This document shows, in pieces, positions 37,506 through 46,697 of a DNA stretch of 64,000 bases. Below the pieces are notes generated by a model, which searched no databases, had not been told where the DNA came from, and saw nothing but the letters and a program-made list of their open reading frames with translations. The DNA comes from Candidatus Woesearchaeota archaeon (GTDB lineage Archaea; Nanobdellota; Nanobdellia; Woesearchaeales; WJKR01), in assembly GCA_016927245.1 (NCBI GenBank), contig JAFGNA010000017.1, positions 1-64,000 of the forward strand, written 5' to 3'. A program made the translations under genes and the position numbers. Position 1 is the first letter of the stretch. Every line of letters starts with the position of its first letter.

Positions 37506-37781
37506 TCATGAAATAGTTCTCCGTTGTTCCCTCCCGCTATCATGGAGTGCGTGCAGGACGAGCCAAGAACCCACTAAGTGATGAGGGAGTTGGTACTGCT
37601 CGAAGAACGCATCAAGCAGAAAGATAACGTGGAGTTCGGCGACCCTGACATCACCTCGCACAACCATCTCTCCCAGAAGCAGCTCTACTCGCTCGACGAG
37701 GTCAGAGAGAATGCTTGAAGAGACGGTCTCGCCCTGAGCGTTCACTATAATCGAGCAGCTCTTCGAGCAATGCCTCGGCAA
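37506..37781 (-). CDS. Small hypothetical protein
   Basis: 91 aa ORF between ftsY and XTPase gene; weak coding support. Confidence 0.35.
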   Translation of the reverse strand: MPRHCSKSCSIIVNAQGETVSSSILSDLVERVELLLGEMVVRGDVRVAELHVIFLLDAFFEQYQLPHHLVGSWLVLHALHDSGREQRRTIS

Positions 37782-37799
37782 CTACGACAAATAAGGAGG

Positions 37800-38351
37800 T
37801 CAATCCGGCACTTCTTGCAACCGCAAGTATTCCTTGAGCTCCGCCACGGCCTGCTGGCGCATGCTAAAGCTGTTCTTCACCTCAGGCGCCATCTCGCCGA
37901 ACGTCTCATCGAACCCTTCAGGGACGAAGACTTTGTCCCAGCCGAAGCCTCGCTCGCCCCTAGGAAAGACGACCTCTCCTTTCAGGACGCCCTCGAAGAA
38001 CACGGGCTCATCACCTTCCGCGAGGTAGCCGATGCACACCATGGCCTCCGCGGAGGGGTCTTGGGACGCGACGGCTATCTCGGCGAACCGCTCCAGGCTC
38101 ATAGCCTCGAGGAACCACTTGATGAACGGTCCGGGCAAGCCGCCCAGGCCAGCAACGGAGAGCGAGGTGTCCTCGACGATGAATGAGCCCTCATGCTGCT
38201 CATGAGCGGCGAACAGCTTTGCCCTGATGACCGCTCGCGGATCCAGCGACTGCACCTCAGGGAGGTCGAGGTCAAGCCGTTCCACCTCTGGCAACAAGGC
38301 TTTCACTTCCGCGTACTTGTCGTCGTTGCCCGTGATGAAGTACAAGGTCAT
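37800..38351 (-). CDS. rdgB: XTP/dITP pyrophosphatase (RdgB/HAM1 family)
   Basis: LYFITGNDDKYAEVKALLPE...FIVEDTSLSVAGLGGLPGPFIKWFLE...GFGWDKVFVPEGFDETFGEM. Confidence 0.93.
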   Translation of the reverse strand: MTLYFITGNDDKYAEVKALLPEVERLDLDLPEVQSLDPRAVIRAKLFAAHEQHEGSFIVEDTSLSVAGLGGLPGPFIKWFLEAMSLERFAEIAVASQDPSAEAMVCIGYLAEGDEPVFFEGVLKGEVVFPRGERGFGWDKVFVPEGFDETFGEMAPEVKNSFSMRQQAVAELKEYLRLQEVPD

Positions 38352-38397
38352 GGCGAATCCTCTGCGAGGAAGAAAAGCAATAAAAAAAAATAAGGGG

Positions 38398-38577
38398 TCA
38401 TCTCTTCTGCGTGAAGTAGTAGATGATCGCGGTCAGGATGTTGAACAAGATAGCGGCGATGACCCATAGCGCCTTGTACAACGGCCTCATCTTCCCCTGG
38501 TTCGCGATGACGTCGTAGATGACCCAGACAGCGCAGACTATCGCGACAATCCCCAGTACTGTAGTCCCTATGCCCAT
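38398..38577 (-). CDS. 59-aa two-TM protein
   Basis: MGIGTTVLGIVAIVCAVWVIYDVIANQGKMRPLYKALWVIAAILFNILTAIIYYFTQKR (PLDc_N-like); below ORF-track cutoff. Confidence 0.6.
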   Translation of the reverse strand: MGIGTTVLGIVAIVCAVWVIYDVIANQGKMRPLYKALWVIAAILFNILTAIIYYFTQKR

Positions 38578-38620
38578 TGTGTACCAACCTCCCTCCTTGT
38601 AATAATAGTTGTGCTCGTCA

Positions 38621-39205
38621 CTAATCCATCCCTACGCGGCGCCAGCGGAGGTGCTGTAGCTCCCTGACCTTCAATAACTCCTCGTCATGGAAATGGGTGG
38701 TGCGGATGACCGTGTTCAAGCCGTGGAACTCGATGACGCGATCGCGGAGGATGACGCCGGCGATGACGAGGACTGAGCCTATGATGAGGAGCCCGCTGAT
38801 GCCCAGCCCGTCCACGAAAGTGGACATGATGACCTCTCCCAACCATCCCAACCCAGGGATGGAGCCGAGCACAATACTGATAGGCCCGAGGAGCATGGCG
38901 AACAACCCCCAGAACAGCAGCGCGGCGTTGATCACGTTCTTCGCCTTGATGGATTCCAGGAACCGGTAGTCCATGTCCTCGTACGTGCTGTAGAAGAAGT
39001 GGAACGTCCTGGCGAACCAGTCATGACGGTGCTTGATGATGCGACGGTCGGTGAAGAACATCTCGGCCGCCTGGTAGATGACGTGCTCTCCTGGCAAGAG
39101 ATACCCCTTGACCTCTTCCTCCATGCCCTTCATGGGCTTCATGAGGAAGTGCTTGGCCTCCGACGGCCGGGGCTTCTCGCCCGCCACCTCCTTTTTATCC
39201 CCCAT
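38621..39205 (-). CDS. PH-domain-like membrane protein
   Basis: LLPGEHVIYQAAEMFFTDRRIIKHRHDWFARTFHFFYSTYEDMDYRFLESIKAKN + two TM segments. Confidence 0.6.
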   Translation of the reverse strand: MGDKKEVAGEKPRPSEAKHFLMKPMKGMEEEVKGYLLPGEHVIYQAAEMFFTDRRIIKHRHDWFARTFHFFYSTYEDMDYRFLESIKAKNVINAALLFWGLFAMLLGPISIVLGSIPGLGWLGEVIMSTFVDGLGISGLLIIGSVLVIAGVILRDRVIEFHGLNTVIRTTHFHDEELLKVRELQHLRWRRVGMD

Positions 39206-39278
39206 GCCTGCTATGCAAGAAGAAGTACTATTTAAAGGTTTTCACTGGCCACCACCACCGCGCATTTAAAAACACAGC

Positions 39279-42200
39279 ATGATTCTCCCTTCATATATGA
39301 TTCGTCGGCAGCACAACCCGTACGCCAAGGAAGACATCACGGCCAACCTCCACCCGCTCGTCAAAGAGTGGTTCTTCAGCCAATTCCAGGACTACAGCCC
39401 GCCGCAGCGCTACAGCATCCTGAACATCCACCGGCGGAAGAACACGCTCATCAGCAGCCCGACAGGCTCGGGCAAGACCTTGTCAGCCTTCCTCGCCATC
39501 ATTAACGAGCTCGTCACCCGCGCAGAAGCGGGCACGCTCGAAGACCGCGTCTACGCCGTGTACATCTCCCCGCTGAAAGCATTGGGCAACGACATCCAGC
39601 GCAACCTCCTCACCCCGCTGAAAGAATTGAAAGAGCTGGCGAAGAAAAACAACACAAAGCTGAACATCCGCGTCGGCGTACGGACAGGAGACACCACCCC
39701 CTCGCAGAAAGCGTCCATGCTCAAGCGCCCGCCGCACATCCTCATCACCACGCCCGAATCATTAGGCATCATGATCACCACGACCAAGTTCCGCGACCAC
39801 CTCCGACTCATCGACTGGTGCGTCGTGGACGAGATCCACGCCTTAGCGGAGAACAAGCGAGGCGTCCACCTCAGCCTCACCCTGGAACGGTTGGAGCACG
39901 TCACGCCAGGGTACTGCCGCGTCGCCCTCTCCGCCACAGTAAGCCCGCTGGAAGAAGTGGCCAAGTTCCTCGTCGGCCACGACGGTGATAACTGGCGCGA
40001 CTGCAGCGTGGTGGACGTGAACGAGCTCAAGAAGCTCGACCTGCAAGTCATCAGCCCAGTAAGGAACATCATCAGGGAAGAGTACGAGGCAGTGATGGAC
40101 AGCACGTACAAAATCATCGACGGCCTCGTCCAGCAGCACAAGACCACGCTCATCTTCACCAACACGCGATCAGCAACAGAAAGAGTGGTGCACCACCTCA
40201 AGGAGCGGTTCCCCAAGCACTACGCCGAGATAGACGAGAAGACGAGCATGCCCGCATCCCTGATAGCCGCGCACCACGGATCGCTCTCCAAATCGCACAG
40301 GCTCATGGTCGAGGAGCGGCTCAAGGCAGGCGAGCTCAAAGTCGTCGTGTCCTCCACCTCGCTCGAGCTCGGCATCGACATCGGTAGCATCGACCTCGTC
40401 ATCCTCCTCGGCAGCCCGAAGAGCGTCGCCCGGGCGCTGCAAAGGATCGGGAGGAGCGGTCACCAGTTGCACGAGGAGTCCAAGGGCCGCATCATCGTCC
40501 AGGACCGAGACGACCTCGTTGAGTGCGCGGTCTTGTTGAAAGCGGCGTTAGAAGGCAAGATTGACAAGATAGCCATTCCTCGAGGAGCCCTGGACGTGCT
40601 CGCGCAACAATTGCTCGGCATCGCCATCGAAGAGAAAAGGGCGGTCAAGGAGGTCTGGGACCTTGTGCGGAAGAGCTACTGCTACACCGACCTGGAACGC
40701 AAGGACTTCGACGCCCTGCTCGACTATCTCTCCGGCGAGTACGTCTCCCTCGAGCACAGGAACGTGTACGCCAAGATATGGCAGGATAAGGAGACCGGCA
40801 TGATGGGCAAGAAGGGCAAGCTGACGCGGCTGATATACATGACGAACATCGGCACCATCCCTGACGAGACGAACATCAAGGTCAAGATGGGAGACGCGCT
40901 CATCGGCATGATATCCGAGCCGTTCCTGGAACGGCTGCACAAGGGCGACATCTTCGTCCTCGGCGGTGAAACCTACGAGTTCAGGCACGCACAAGGGCTC
41001 ACCGCGTTCGTCAGGTCGGCGTCAGGGAAGAAGCCAACTGTTCCTTCTTGGTATTCGGAAATGCTCCCGCTCAGCTTTGACCTCTCAGAGGAGATCAACA
41101 GGTTCAGGACGTACATGCACCACCACCTCGCCGCCAAGAAGAGCAAGAAGGACATCATGGCGTTCATCAACAGCTACCTCTACGTGGACTCATGGGGAGC
41201 GACGAGCATCTACGAGTACTTCCTCGAGCAATACCGGTACGCGGAGCTCCCCACGAGCAAGAAGCTCCTCATCGAGCACTACGACGACGGCAGGAACAAG
41301 TACGTCCTCTTCCACGCCTTGTACGGCAGGCGCACCAATGACGTCCTAGCACGCGCGGTGGCGTACGCCATCAGCAAGCTCCATCGCAGAGACGTCGAGT
41401 TCATGATCAACGACAACGGCTTCGCCATCCGCACCACCACGACGGTGCAGGCCGGCAGGGCGCTCCGGCTGTTGCGGAGCGACGAGCTGCGCGCAGTTGC
41501 GGAGCGCTCATTGGACAAGACAGAGGTGCTCGCGAGGCGATTCCGCCACTGCGCCGCCCGGTCGCTGATGATCCTGCGCACGTACAAGGGGCGGAAGAAG
41601 AGCGTGGGCAAGCAGCAGCTCAGCAGCAGGCTGCTCCTCAGCAGCGTGAAGCGGCTCGACCCTGATTTCGTCATCCTCAAGGAGGCCAGGAGGGAGGTGC
41701 TCGAGGACCTCATGGACGTCCATCACGCCGAGGAAGTCGTTCGTAGGATAGAGTCACGAGAGGTCATGCTCAAGGAGATAATGACGGACGTGCCGTCACC
41801 GTTCGCGTTCAACCTCATCCTTACCGGGTACTCGGACATCCTGAAGATGCAGGATCGGCAAGCTTTTTTAAGGAAGATGCACGAATTAGTGCTGGCCAAG
41901 ATCAGCCTCGGCACCGACGCGCCTAAGGACTTGCTCGCGCAGGCAGGGCAGAACCCTTCGTTCGCGTACGAGGAGTATTGGCGTGAGAAGGAGCGGCATG
42001 CCACCTTGACCGATGAGGAGAAGACCGACCAATTACTGAAGGATCTCAAGACCGCCTCGATAAAGACCCGGCTGGACAGCCAGGTCTACTATGACCTGCA
42101 GCAGCTCATCGCGCGCAGGAACGAGCGAGGGCTTCCGAACGAGCAGCTCCATGCTTATCGCGAGGAAACCGTCACGTTCTTGGAGGAGTTGCTGCGGGGT

Positions 42201-42287
42201 TCCGTGCCGAAGGTGTGGACTGACGGCCTCGTCAAGGCGTTCCGGGAGGCCTTGCCTGGGTTGCGATGGAAGGGGCGCGACCGGTAA
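39279..42287 (+). CDS. lhr: Lhr-type ATP-dependent helicase
   Basis: 1002 aa; SSPTGSGKTLSAFLAIIN, VDEIHAL, ALSATVSP, QRIGRSGHQ; Lhr-like C-terminal extension. Confidence 0.93.
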   Translation: MILPSYMIRRQHNPYAKEDITANLHPLVKEWFFSQFQDYSPPQRYSILNIHRRKNTLISSPTGSGKTLSAFLAIINELVTRAEAGTLEDRVYAVYISPLKALGNDIQRNLLTPLKELKELAKKNNTKLNIRVGVRTGDTTPSQKASMLKRPPHILITTPESLGIMITTTKFRDHLRLIDWCVVDEIHALAENKRGVHLSLTLERLEHVTPGYCRVALSATVSPLEEVAKFLVGHDGDNWRDCSVVDVNELKKLDLQVISPVRNIIREEYEAVMDSTYKIIDGLVQQHKTTLIFTNTRSATERVVHHLKERFPKHYAEIDEKTSMPASLIAAHHGSLSKSHRLMVEERLKAGELKVVVSSTSLELGIDIGSIDLVILLGSPKSVARALQRIGRSGHQLHEESKGRIIVQDRDDLVECAVLLKAALEGKIDKIAIPRGALDVLAQQLLGIAIEEKRAVKEVWDLVRKSYCYTDLERKDFDALLDYLSGEYVSLEHRNVYAKIWQDKETGMMGKKGKLTRLIYMTNIGTIPDETNIKVKMGDALIGMISEPFLERLHKGDIFVLGGETYEFRHAQGLTAFVRSASGKKPTVPSWYSEMLPLSFDLSEEINRFRTYMHHHLAAKKSKKDIMAFINSYLYVDSWGATSIYEYFLEQYRYAELPTSKKLLIEHYDDGRNKYVLFHALYGRRTNDVLARAVAYAISKLHRRDVEFMINDNGFAIRTTTTVQAGRALRLLRSDELRAVAERSLDKTEVLARRFRHCAARSLMILRTYKGRKKSVGKQQLSSRLLLSSVKRLDPDFVILKEARREVLEDLMDVHHAEEVVRRIESREVMLKEIMTDVPSPFAFNLILTGYSDILKMQDRQAFLRKMHELVLAKISLGTDAPKDLLAQAGQNPSFAYEEYWREKERHATLTDEEKTDQLLKDLKTASIKTRLDSQVYYDLQQLIARRNERGLPNEQLHAYREETVTFLEELLRGSVPKVWTDGLVKAFREALPGLRWKGRDR

Positions 42288-42321
42288 GTATAAAAACGCT
42301 CCCTCGCTCAAGTGAGCCGTC

Positions 42322-42849
42322 ATGACGGAAGAGCCGCAGATGGAGGTCCTTACGGGCGAGCCGTGCCCGTTCTGCCATGAGAACAAGTTGACGCTGCGCC
42401 AGGCGGAGCGGGATATCCCTTACTTCGGCAACGTGATACTGTTCTCTATGGACTGCGAGGGTTGCAAGTACCACAAGGCAGACCTCGAGCTGGCTGACGG
42501 CGAGGGTAAGCCGGTCAGGTACGCGTTTGAGGTTTCTTCTGAGGAGGACCTCAAGGTGCGTGTCGTGAAGTCAGCGAGCGCCACCGTCTCTGTCGAGCGC
42601 ATCGGCTCCATAGAGCCTGGTGAGACCGCGAACGGCTACGTCACGAACGTCGAGGGAGTCCTCAATCGGATCAAGTACCAGGTCGAGAGCTTTCGCGAGA
42701 ACTCTGATGACGAGGCGGAGAAGAAGAAGGCTAAGAACATCCTTAAGAGGCTGCAGCGCATCCTTTGGGGCCAGGAGAGGACGAAAATCATCCTCGATGA
42801 CCCTACAGGCAATTCTGCTATCATCTCTGACAAGGCGGAGAAGAAATAA
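42322..42849 (+). CDS. ZPR1-type zinc finger protein
   Basis: EPCPFCHENKLTLRQAERDIPYFGNVILFSMDCEGCKYHKADLEL...VSVERIGSIEPGETANGYVTNVEGVLNRI. Confidence 0.8.
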   Translation: MTEEPQMEVLTGEPCPFCHENKLTLRQAERDIPYFGNVILFSMDCEGCKYHKADLELADGEGKPVRYAFEVSSEEDLKVRVVKSASATVSVERIGSIEPGETANGYVTNVEGVLNRIKYQVESFRENSDDEAEKKKAKNILKRLQRILWGQERTKIILDDPTGNSAIISDKAEKK

Positions 42850-42870
42850 AAGAAAATAGTTCTTTTGTGC

Positions 42871-43224
42871 TCAGAAGGTGAGCTTCTCGGCGAGCCCGCC
42901 GATGATGGGTAACGGTTTCTGCTCGTTGTTGAGCGCGTGCACGATGCCGATGATTACTAGGACGACACCGATGAGATTGATAATCCATAAGAGGAAGAAC
43001 CAGATAAAAGGCAGGATCAATCCGCAGATGAACCACAAGAGGAAGAGCACGATGGCTTGTTTGACATGGAATTTTGTCGTCTTGTTCTGCGCTTTCTCGT
43101 CTGCGAAGTACCAGACGATGCCGACAAGGATGTAGGCTAGGACGGCGACGAGGTTGGAGTCGTTGCCTTGCTTTGCTGATGTCTTCTTCTTTGCCATGAG
43201 TATCACCTCAAGGGTTGCGGACAA
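42871..43224 (-). CDS. DUF4870-like integral membrane protein
   Basis: LVAVLAYILVGIVWYFADEKAQNKTTKFHVKQAIVLFLLWFICGLILPFIWFFLLWIINLIGVVLVIIGIVHAL. Confidence 0.7.
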   Translation of the reverse strand: MSATLEVILMAKKKTSAKQGNDSNLVAVLAYILVGIVWYFADEKAQNKTTKFHVKQAIVLFLLWFICGLILPFIWFFLLWIINLIGVVLVIIGIVHALNNEQKPLPIIGGLAEKLTF

Positions 43225-43231
43225 GGAAGGG

Positions 43232-43948
43232 TTATTTAAGCTTTGCGTCGAGGCTGTCGAGCGGTCCGAAGGGGAGGAGGTTGTCGCCGTCCATGATGTA
43301 CGCTTCGAGCTTTGTGGCTTCCTTGAGGAGGGGTCCGAGTGGTTCTTCTCGGAGGAGGTCGGTCCCTTCCACTAATGGATAGGCGCTTGGCAGGACGATG
43401 AGGTCTTTTCCTTTGTACGTGCCGTGGAGGAAGCATTTGTATCGTTCCTTGCGTACGCCGTCGTCGAGCAGCAGCGTCGGGTGCTCGTGGCCGATGATGA
43501 CGCCGCGCGCCTTCATCAGCTCCTCCTCGCTTGGTGCCTTGTCGCCGTGCGTGATGAGCCATCCTTCTGCGTGGACGCACCGCTCCGCTGGGAGGTTTCT
43601 TTTCTTGAGGATGGGCTCGAGCAGCTGGTCGTGGTTGCCGAGGATGATGGTGACGGGTGCTTGTTCGAGGAGGAGGTCTAGTAGTGCGAGGACGTCCCGC
43701 CATTCCTCTTCTCCTATGCGTCCGAAGTCGTGCTTGAGGTCGCCGTTGATGATGATGCGGCTCGGCGTCGCTTCTTGCATCAGTCCTTTGATGAGCGTGA
43801 ACGTGGCGTCTCGTTGGGCTCTGGGGAGTAGGGCGCCGGCGTCTATCATGCTCCGCTCGGCGCCGAGGTGGAGGTCTGCGATGATGAGGGTGGTGCTTTG
43901 CTCGAGGAGGAGTGCTGGGCCGACGGGTCGTAGTCCTGGTGGGAGCAT
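43232..43948 (-). CDS. Calcineurin-like metallophosphoesterase (COG1407-like)
   Basis: LIIADLHLGAE...IIINGDLKHDFG...ILGNHDQLL...IIGHEHP. Confidence 0.85.
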   Translation of the reverse strand: MLPPGLRPVGPALLLEQSTTLIIADLHLGAERSMIDAGALLPRAQRDATFTLIKGLMQEATPSRIIINGDLKHDFGRIGEEEWRDVLALLDLLLEQAPVTIILGNHDQLLEPILKKRNLPAERCVHAEGWLITHGDKAPSEEELMKARGVIIGHEHPTLLLDDGVRKERYKCFLHGTYKGKDLIVLPSAYPLVEGTDLLREEPLGPLLKEATKLEAYIMDGDNLLPFGPLDSLDAKLK

Positions 43949-43958
43949 GGGCGTGCAC

Positions 43959-44465
43959 CTATGGCTTGGCGTCTTCTGCTGTGAGTTCCTCGATGCGTTG
44001 CTTGAGGAACTCGATGGTGCGCGTGTTGTCTTGCTGGTTCATGATCTCGCCGCACTCAGGGCATTTGAAGTTGAACTCGATGGCTTTTTCGAAGTCCATC
44101 CTGGCGCACGCGTTCCTGCACAGGTAGAACTGTCCTTTTTCCTCTCTGGCGAGTCGTTCTCGCAGCTTTGCGAGCTTCTCGTTCTTTATCTTCTCCGTGA
44201 GGTAGGGGATGATGGGCTCGTTGAAGTCCCAGTAGCAGATGTACCATCCTTTTATCTTGTCCTTTTTGCGCATGAAGCTGACGATGTTGTGCTCGAGGAG
44301 TCGGTAGAGGATGTTCCTGGTGCGGTGTATCTCGAGGTCGAGCTCTTCTGCGATGATGAACTCGCTGATCTTGGTCTTGCCTCGGAGGTAGAAGATGATG
44401 TCGAGCGCTTCTTCTCCGACGAGCTCTTTGACGACGTCCTCGATGAGCTTCTTGGTGGTTCTCAT
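43959..44465 (-). CDS. tfe: Transcription factor E (TFE alpha)
   Basis: 168 aa; N-terminal wHTH; CRNACARMDFEKAIEFNFKCPECGEIMNQQDN zinc ribbon. Confidence 0.9.
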   Translation of the reverse strand: MRTTKKLIEDVVKELVGEEALDIIFYLRGKTKISEFIIAEELDLEIHRTRNILYRLLEHNIVSFMRKKDKIKGWYICYWDFNEPIIPYLTEKIKNEKLAKLRERLAREEKGQFYLCRNACARMDFEKAIEFNFKCPECGEIMNQQDNTRTIEFLKQRIEELTAEDAKP

Positions 44466-44734
44466 GGTGGCTTGCTGGATGTATCTAGGTCACTCTTTTT
44501 CATGACGGCGCGCCTGCGCCATGCATGCACCCTTTGCGGACCCCCCAGACCCGGGTGCAGAACTAGTCTGCCCCTTTTTTTCCTGGGGGTCTTTCCTGGA
44601 AAAAGAGGTTTATAAACATGTCGTTTTTAGTATATTCTTTTCTTGCTTTTTTAGGCCTTGGTTTGGCGGAATTCGTTCGTTTCAGTATAGAAATATATCC
44701 TGGATACCTCCGAGAAGTAGTAATAGGATGGCGC

Positions 44735-45943
44735 TCATGAGAACGTGCCGAGCGTGGTCTGCGACCGGCGCTCCGCCAGCAACCGGCTCTCCCGCAAGAC
44801 CGGGAGCACGGAGACGCCGTACGTGCGCCGCACCAAGGACTCAGCGTGCCGCTGCAAGAGCTCCCAGGAGCCGAACGACAAAGGCTTGGACGCCATCGCC
44901 GCCCTGGCAGCCTCGCGCACCACCCAGACGCCTAGCGGGGCCCAGTACGCCTCCGTGATGAACCGCAACGCGATGATCCCTGCCTTGCGCTTCTGCTGCG
45001 TGAGGTGCTCCAACACGGCGAGCCGTGCCGCGTAGTAACCGCCAGCGGTCCGCTCAGCATATGTCTTCCGGCCGCGCACGCCCTCGTAATCCGTGTAGTC
45101 GGCACGCAACGGCCGGCCGCCAGAAGCGTGGTTCTCGAAGAGCTCAAAGCTCCACGGCTGCGGCAAGGTCAGGATGAGGAAGTAATTCCCCAGATAGCCG
45201 CCGAAGTACGCCCGGAAGTCCATCTCTGAGAAATCATCGAGCTGCCGGTGCAACTGCTTGCCCACCGTGTCATCAACCGCGGTGATGCCCCAACGAGTAG
45301 GGACGAGGCGCCGCTCCAGCCGCTGCCCCAGCGCGCCGGCTGAGAGCAGCTTGGAGAGCTGGTGCTCGGCGAAGCCGCGACGCCACAGCCTGCCCAGGCC
45401 CGCGGACGCCTTGAGACCGTCATCAGAGACCACCTTGTCGACCAATGAAGGAATCTTCGGGTTGGCCGTGAGCCGCGCTGATCGCAGCGACGCCAAGGGG
45501 CCGTGAGGCATCGTGTCATCCTCGAGGCGCAGCCGGAAGGCTGGCTTGCGGTCCAGCCCGACGTCCACGTCAACCGGCCTGACCGCCATCGCAGCCTCCT
45601 GCGCCAACTCCTTCACCCGCTCAGCCATCCTCTCAGAAGGAAGCTTGACGTGCGCGTGCTGCCCCGCGTTGATGAGCTCCGAGCGGAGCCTGATGATATC
45701 CTGCAAGGAGGTGCCTTGCCGCACCCAGGACAACGGGTCGTCGTGCTGCGCGTACTGCTCGGTCGCGAGGAGCCCGACGCGCACGCGAGGATAGCCGAAC
45801 CGGCCGACGAACAACCCCGGCACCTGCCCGGCGAACTCCTGCTTGCTCACCAGGTTGACTTGTTGCTTGACCTGCAAGCGGAACAGTCGCGGGTCGAAGA
45901 GCGTCTCGTGCAACGTCCGTCCTTGAGGAGCAGGAACCCTCAT
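44735..45943 (-). CDS. Nre-family archaeal DNA repair-associated protein with C-terminal PIP-like motif
   Basis: PGLFVGRFGYPRVRVG...LVPTRWGITAVDDTVGKQL...; C-terminal QTTLGTFS resembles a PCNA-interacting peptide. Confidence 0.72.
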   Translation of the reverse strand: MRVPAPQGRTLHETLFDPRLFRLQVKQQVNLVSKQEFAGQVPGLFVGRFGYPRVRVGLLATEQYAQHDDPLSWVRQGTSLQDIIRLRSELINAGQHAHVKLPSERMAERVKELAQEAAMAVRPVDVDVGLDRKPAFRLRLEDDTMPHGPLASLRSARLTANPKIPSLVDKVVSDDGLKASAGLGRLWRRGFAEHQLSKLLSAGALGQRLERRLVPTRWGITAVDDTVGKQLHRQLDDFSEMDFRAYFGGYLGNYFLILTLPQPWSFELFENHASGGRPLRADYTDYEGVRGRKTYAERTAGGYYAARLAVLEHLTQQKRKAGIIALRFITEAYWAPLGVWVVREAARAAMASKPLSFGSWELLQRHAESLVRRTYGVSVLPVLRESRLLAERRSQTTLGTFS

Positions 45944-46039
45944 GCTCAGAGAGAGAAGGAGGATTATATATGCCTTGCGCACGAACACAACCTTTTTATA
46001 CTACACAACCCCATGGGCACAGGGAAAAAAGGTGAGCAC

Positions 46040-46681
46040 GTGAGGAATACCAAGGCGCAGTCATCAGTGGAATACCTCGGCACCTATGCCTGGGCGTTCC
46101 TCGGCCTCATCGTCACCATAGGCGCCCTGAACTACTTCGGCATCCTCGACCCCTCCTCGTACACGCCCGAACGGTGCGACTCCGGCTCGCAGATCTCATG
46201 CGCAGACACCTACATCGGCGTTGACAGGGACGCCGGAGAGGCCACCTTGCTCCTCATGCTCACCAACAATTACCCACGGGACATCGTCATCGAGAAGGTC
46301 ACCCTGAAACGCTTCGTCGGAGGAGAAGCGGCCATGCAGCCGCTAGACCTCATTGTCAATCCTGGTAGGAGCTTCACCGCCAAGCATACCTTCCCCGGCC
46401 TCGAGATGACCAGGAGCCAGAAGGAGCCGTTCACCTTCGTCGTCACCTACCACCGCCATAACGGCGGGATAAGCCATAACATCACCGGCAGCGGCACCTC
46501 CCTCGTCCAGGATATCACCCCTGTCGCCAAGAGCAACTACTGCGGCGACGGCATCATCAACGCCACCATCGGTGAGGAGTGCGACCCGCCGACGCACGTC
46601 GAGGGTGAGAGCCCTGACTGGGTTAGTGGTTGCAGCGGCAGCACGTACTGCAGGTCTGATTGCACCTGCGCCAACGGATAA
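46040..46681 (+). CDS. Class III signal-peptide (type IV pilin-like) protein
   Basis: GTG start after GGTGA; VRNTKAQSSVEYLGTYAWAFLGLIVTIGALNYFG. Confidence 0.72.
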   Translation: MRNTKAQSSVEYLGTYAWAFLGLIVTIGALNYFGILDPSSYTPERCDSGSQISCADTYIGVDRDAGEATLLLMLTNNYPRDIVIEKVTLKRFVGGEAAMQPLDLIVNPGRSFTAKHTFPGLEMTRSQKEPFTFVVTYHRHNGGISHNITGSGTSLVQDITPVAKSNYCGDGIINATIGEECDPPTHVEGESPDWVSGCSGSTYCRSDCTCANG

Positions 46682-46697
46682 GTTGAGAGGAAGCACT

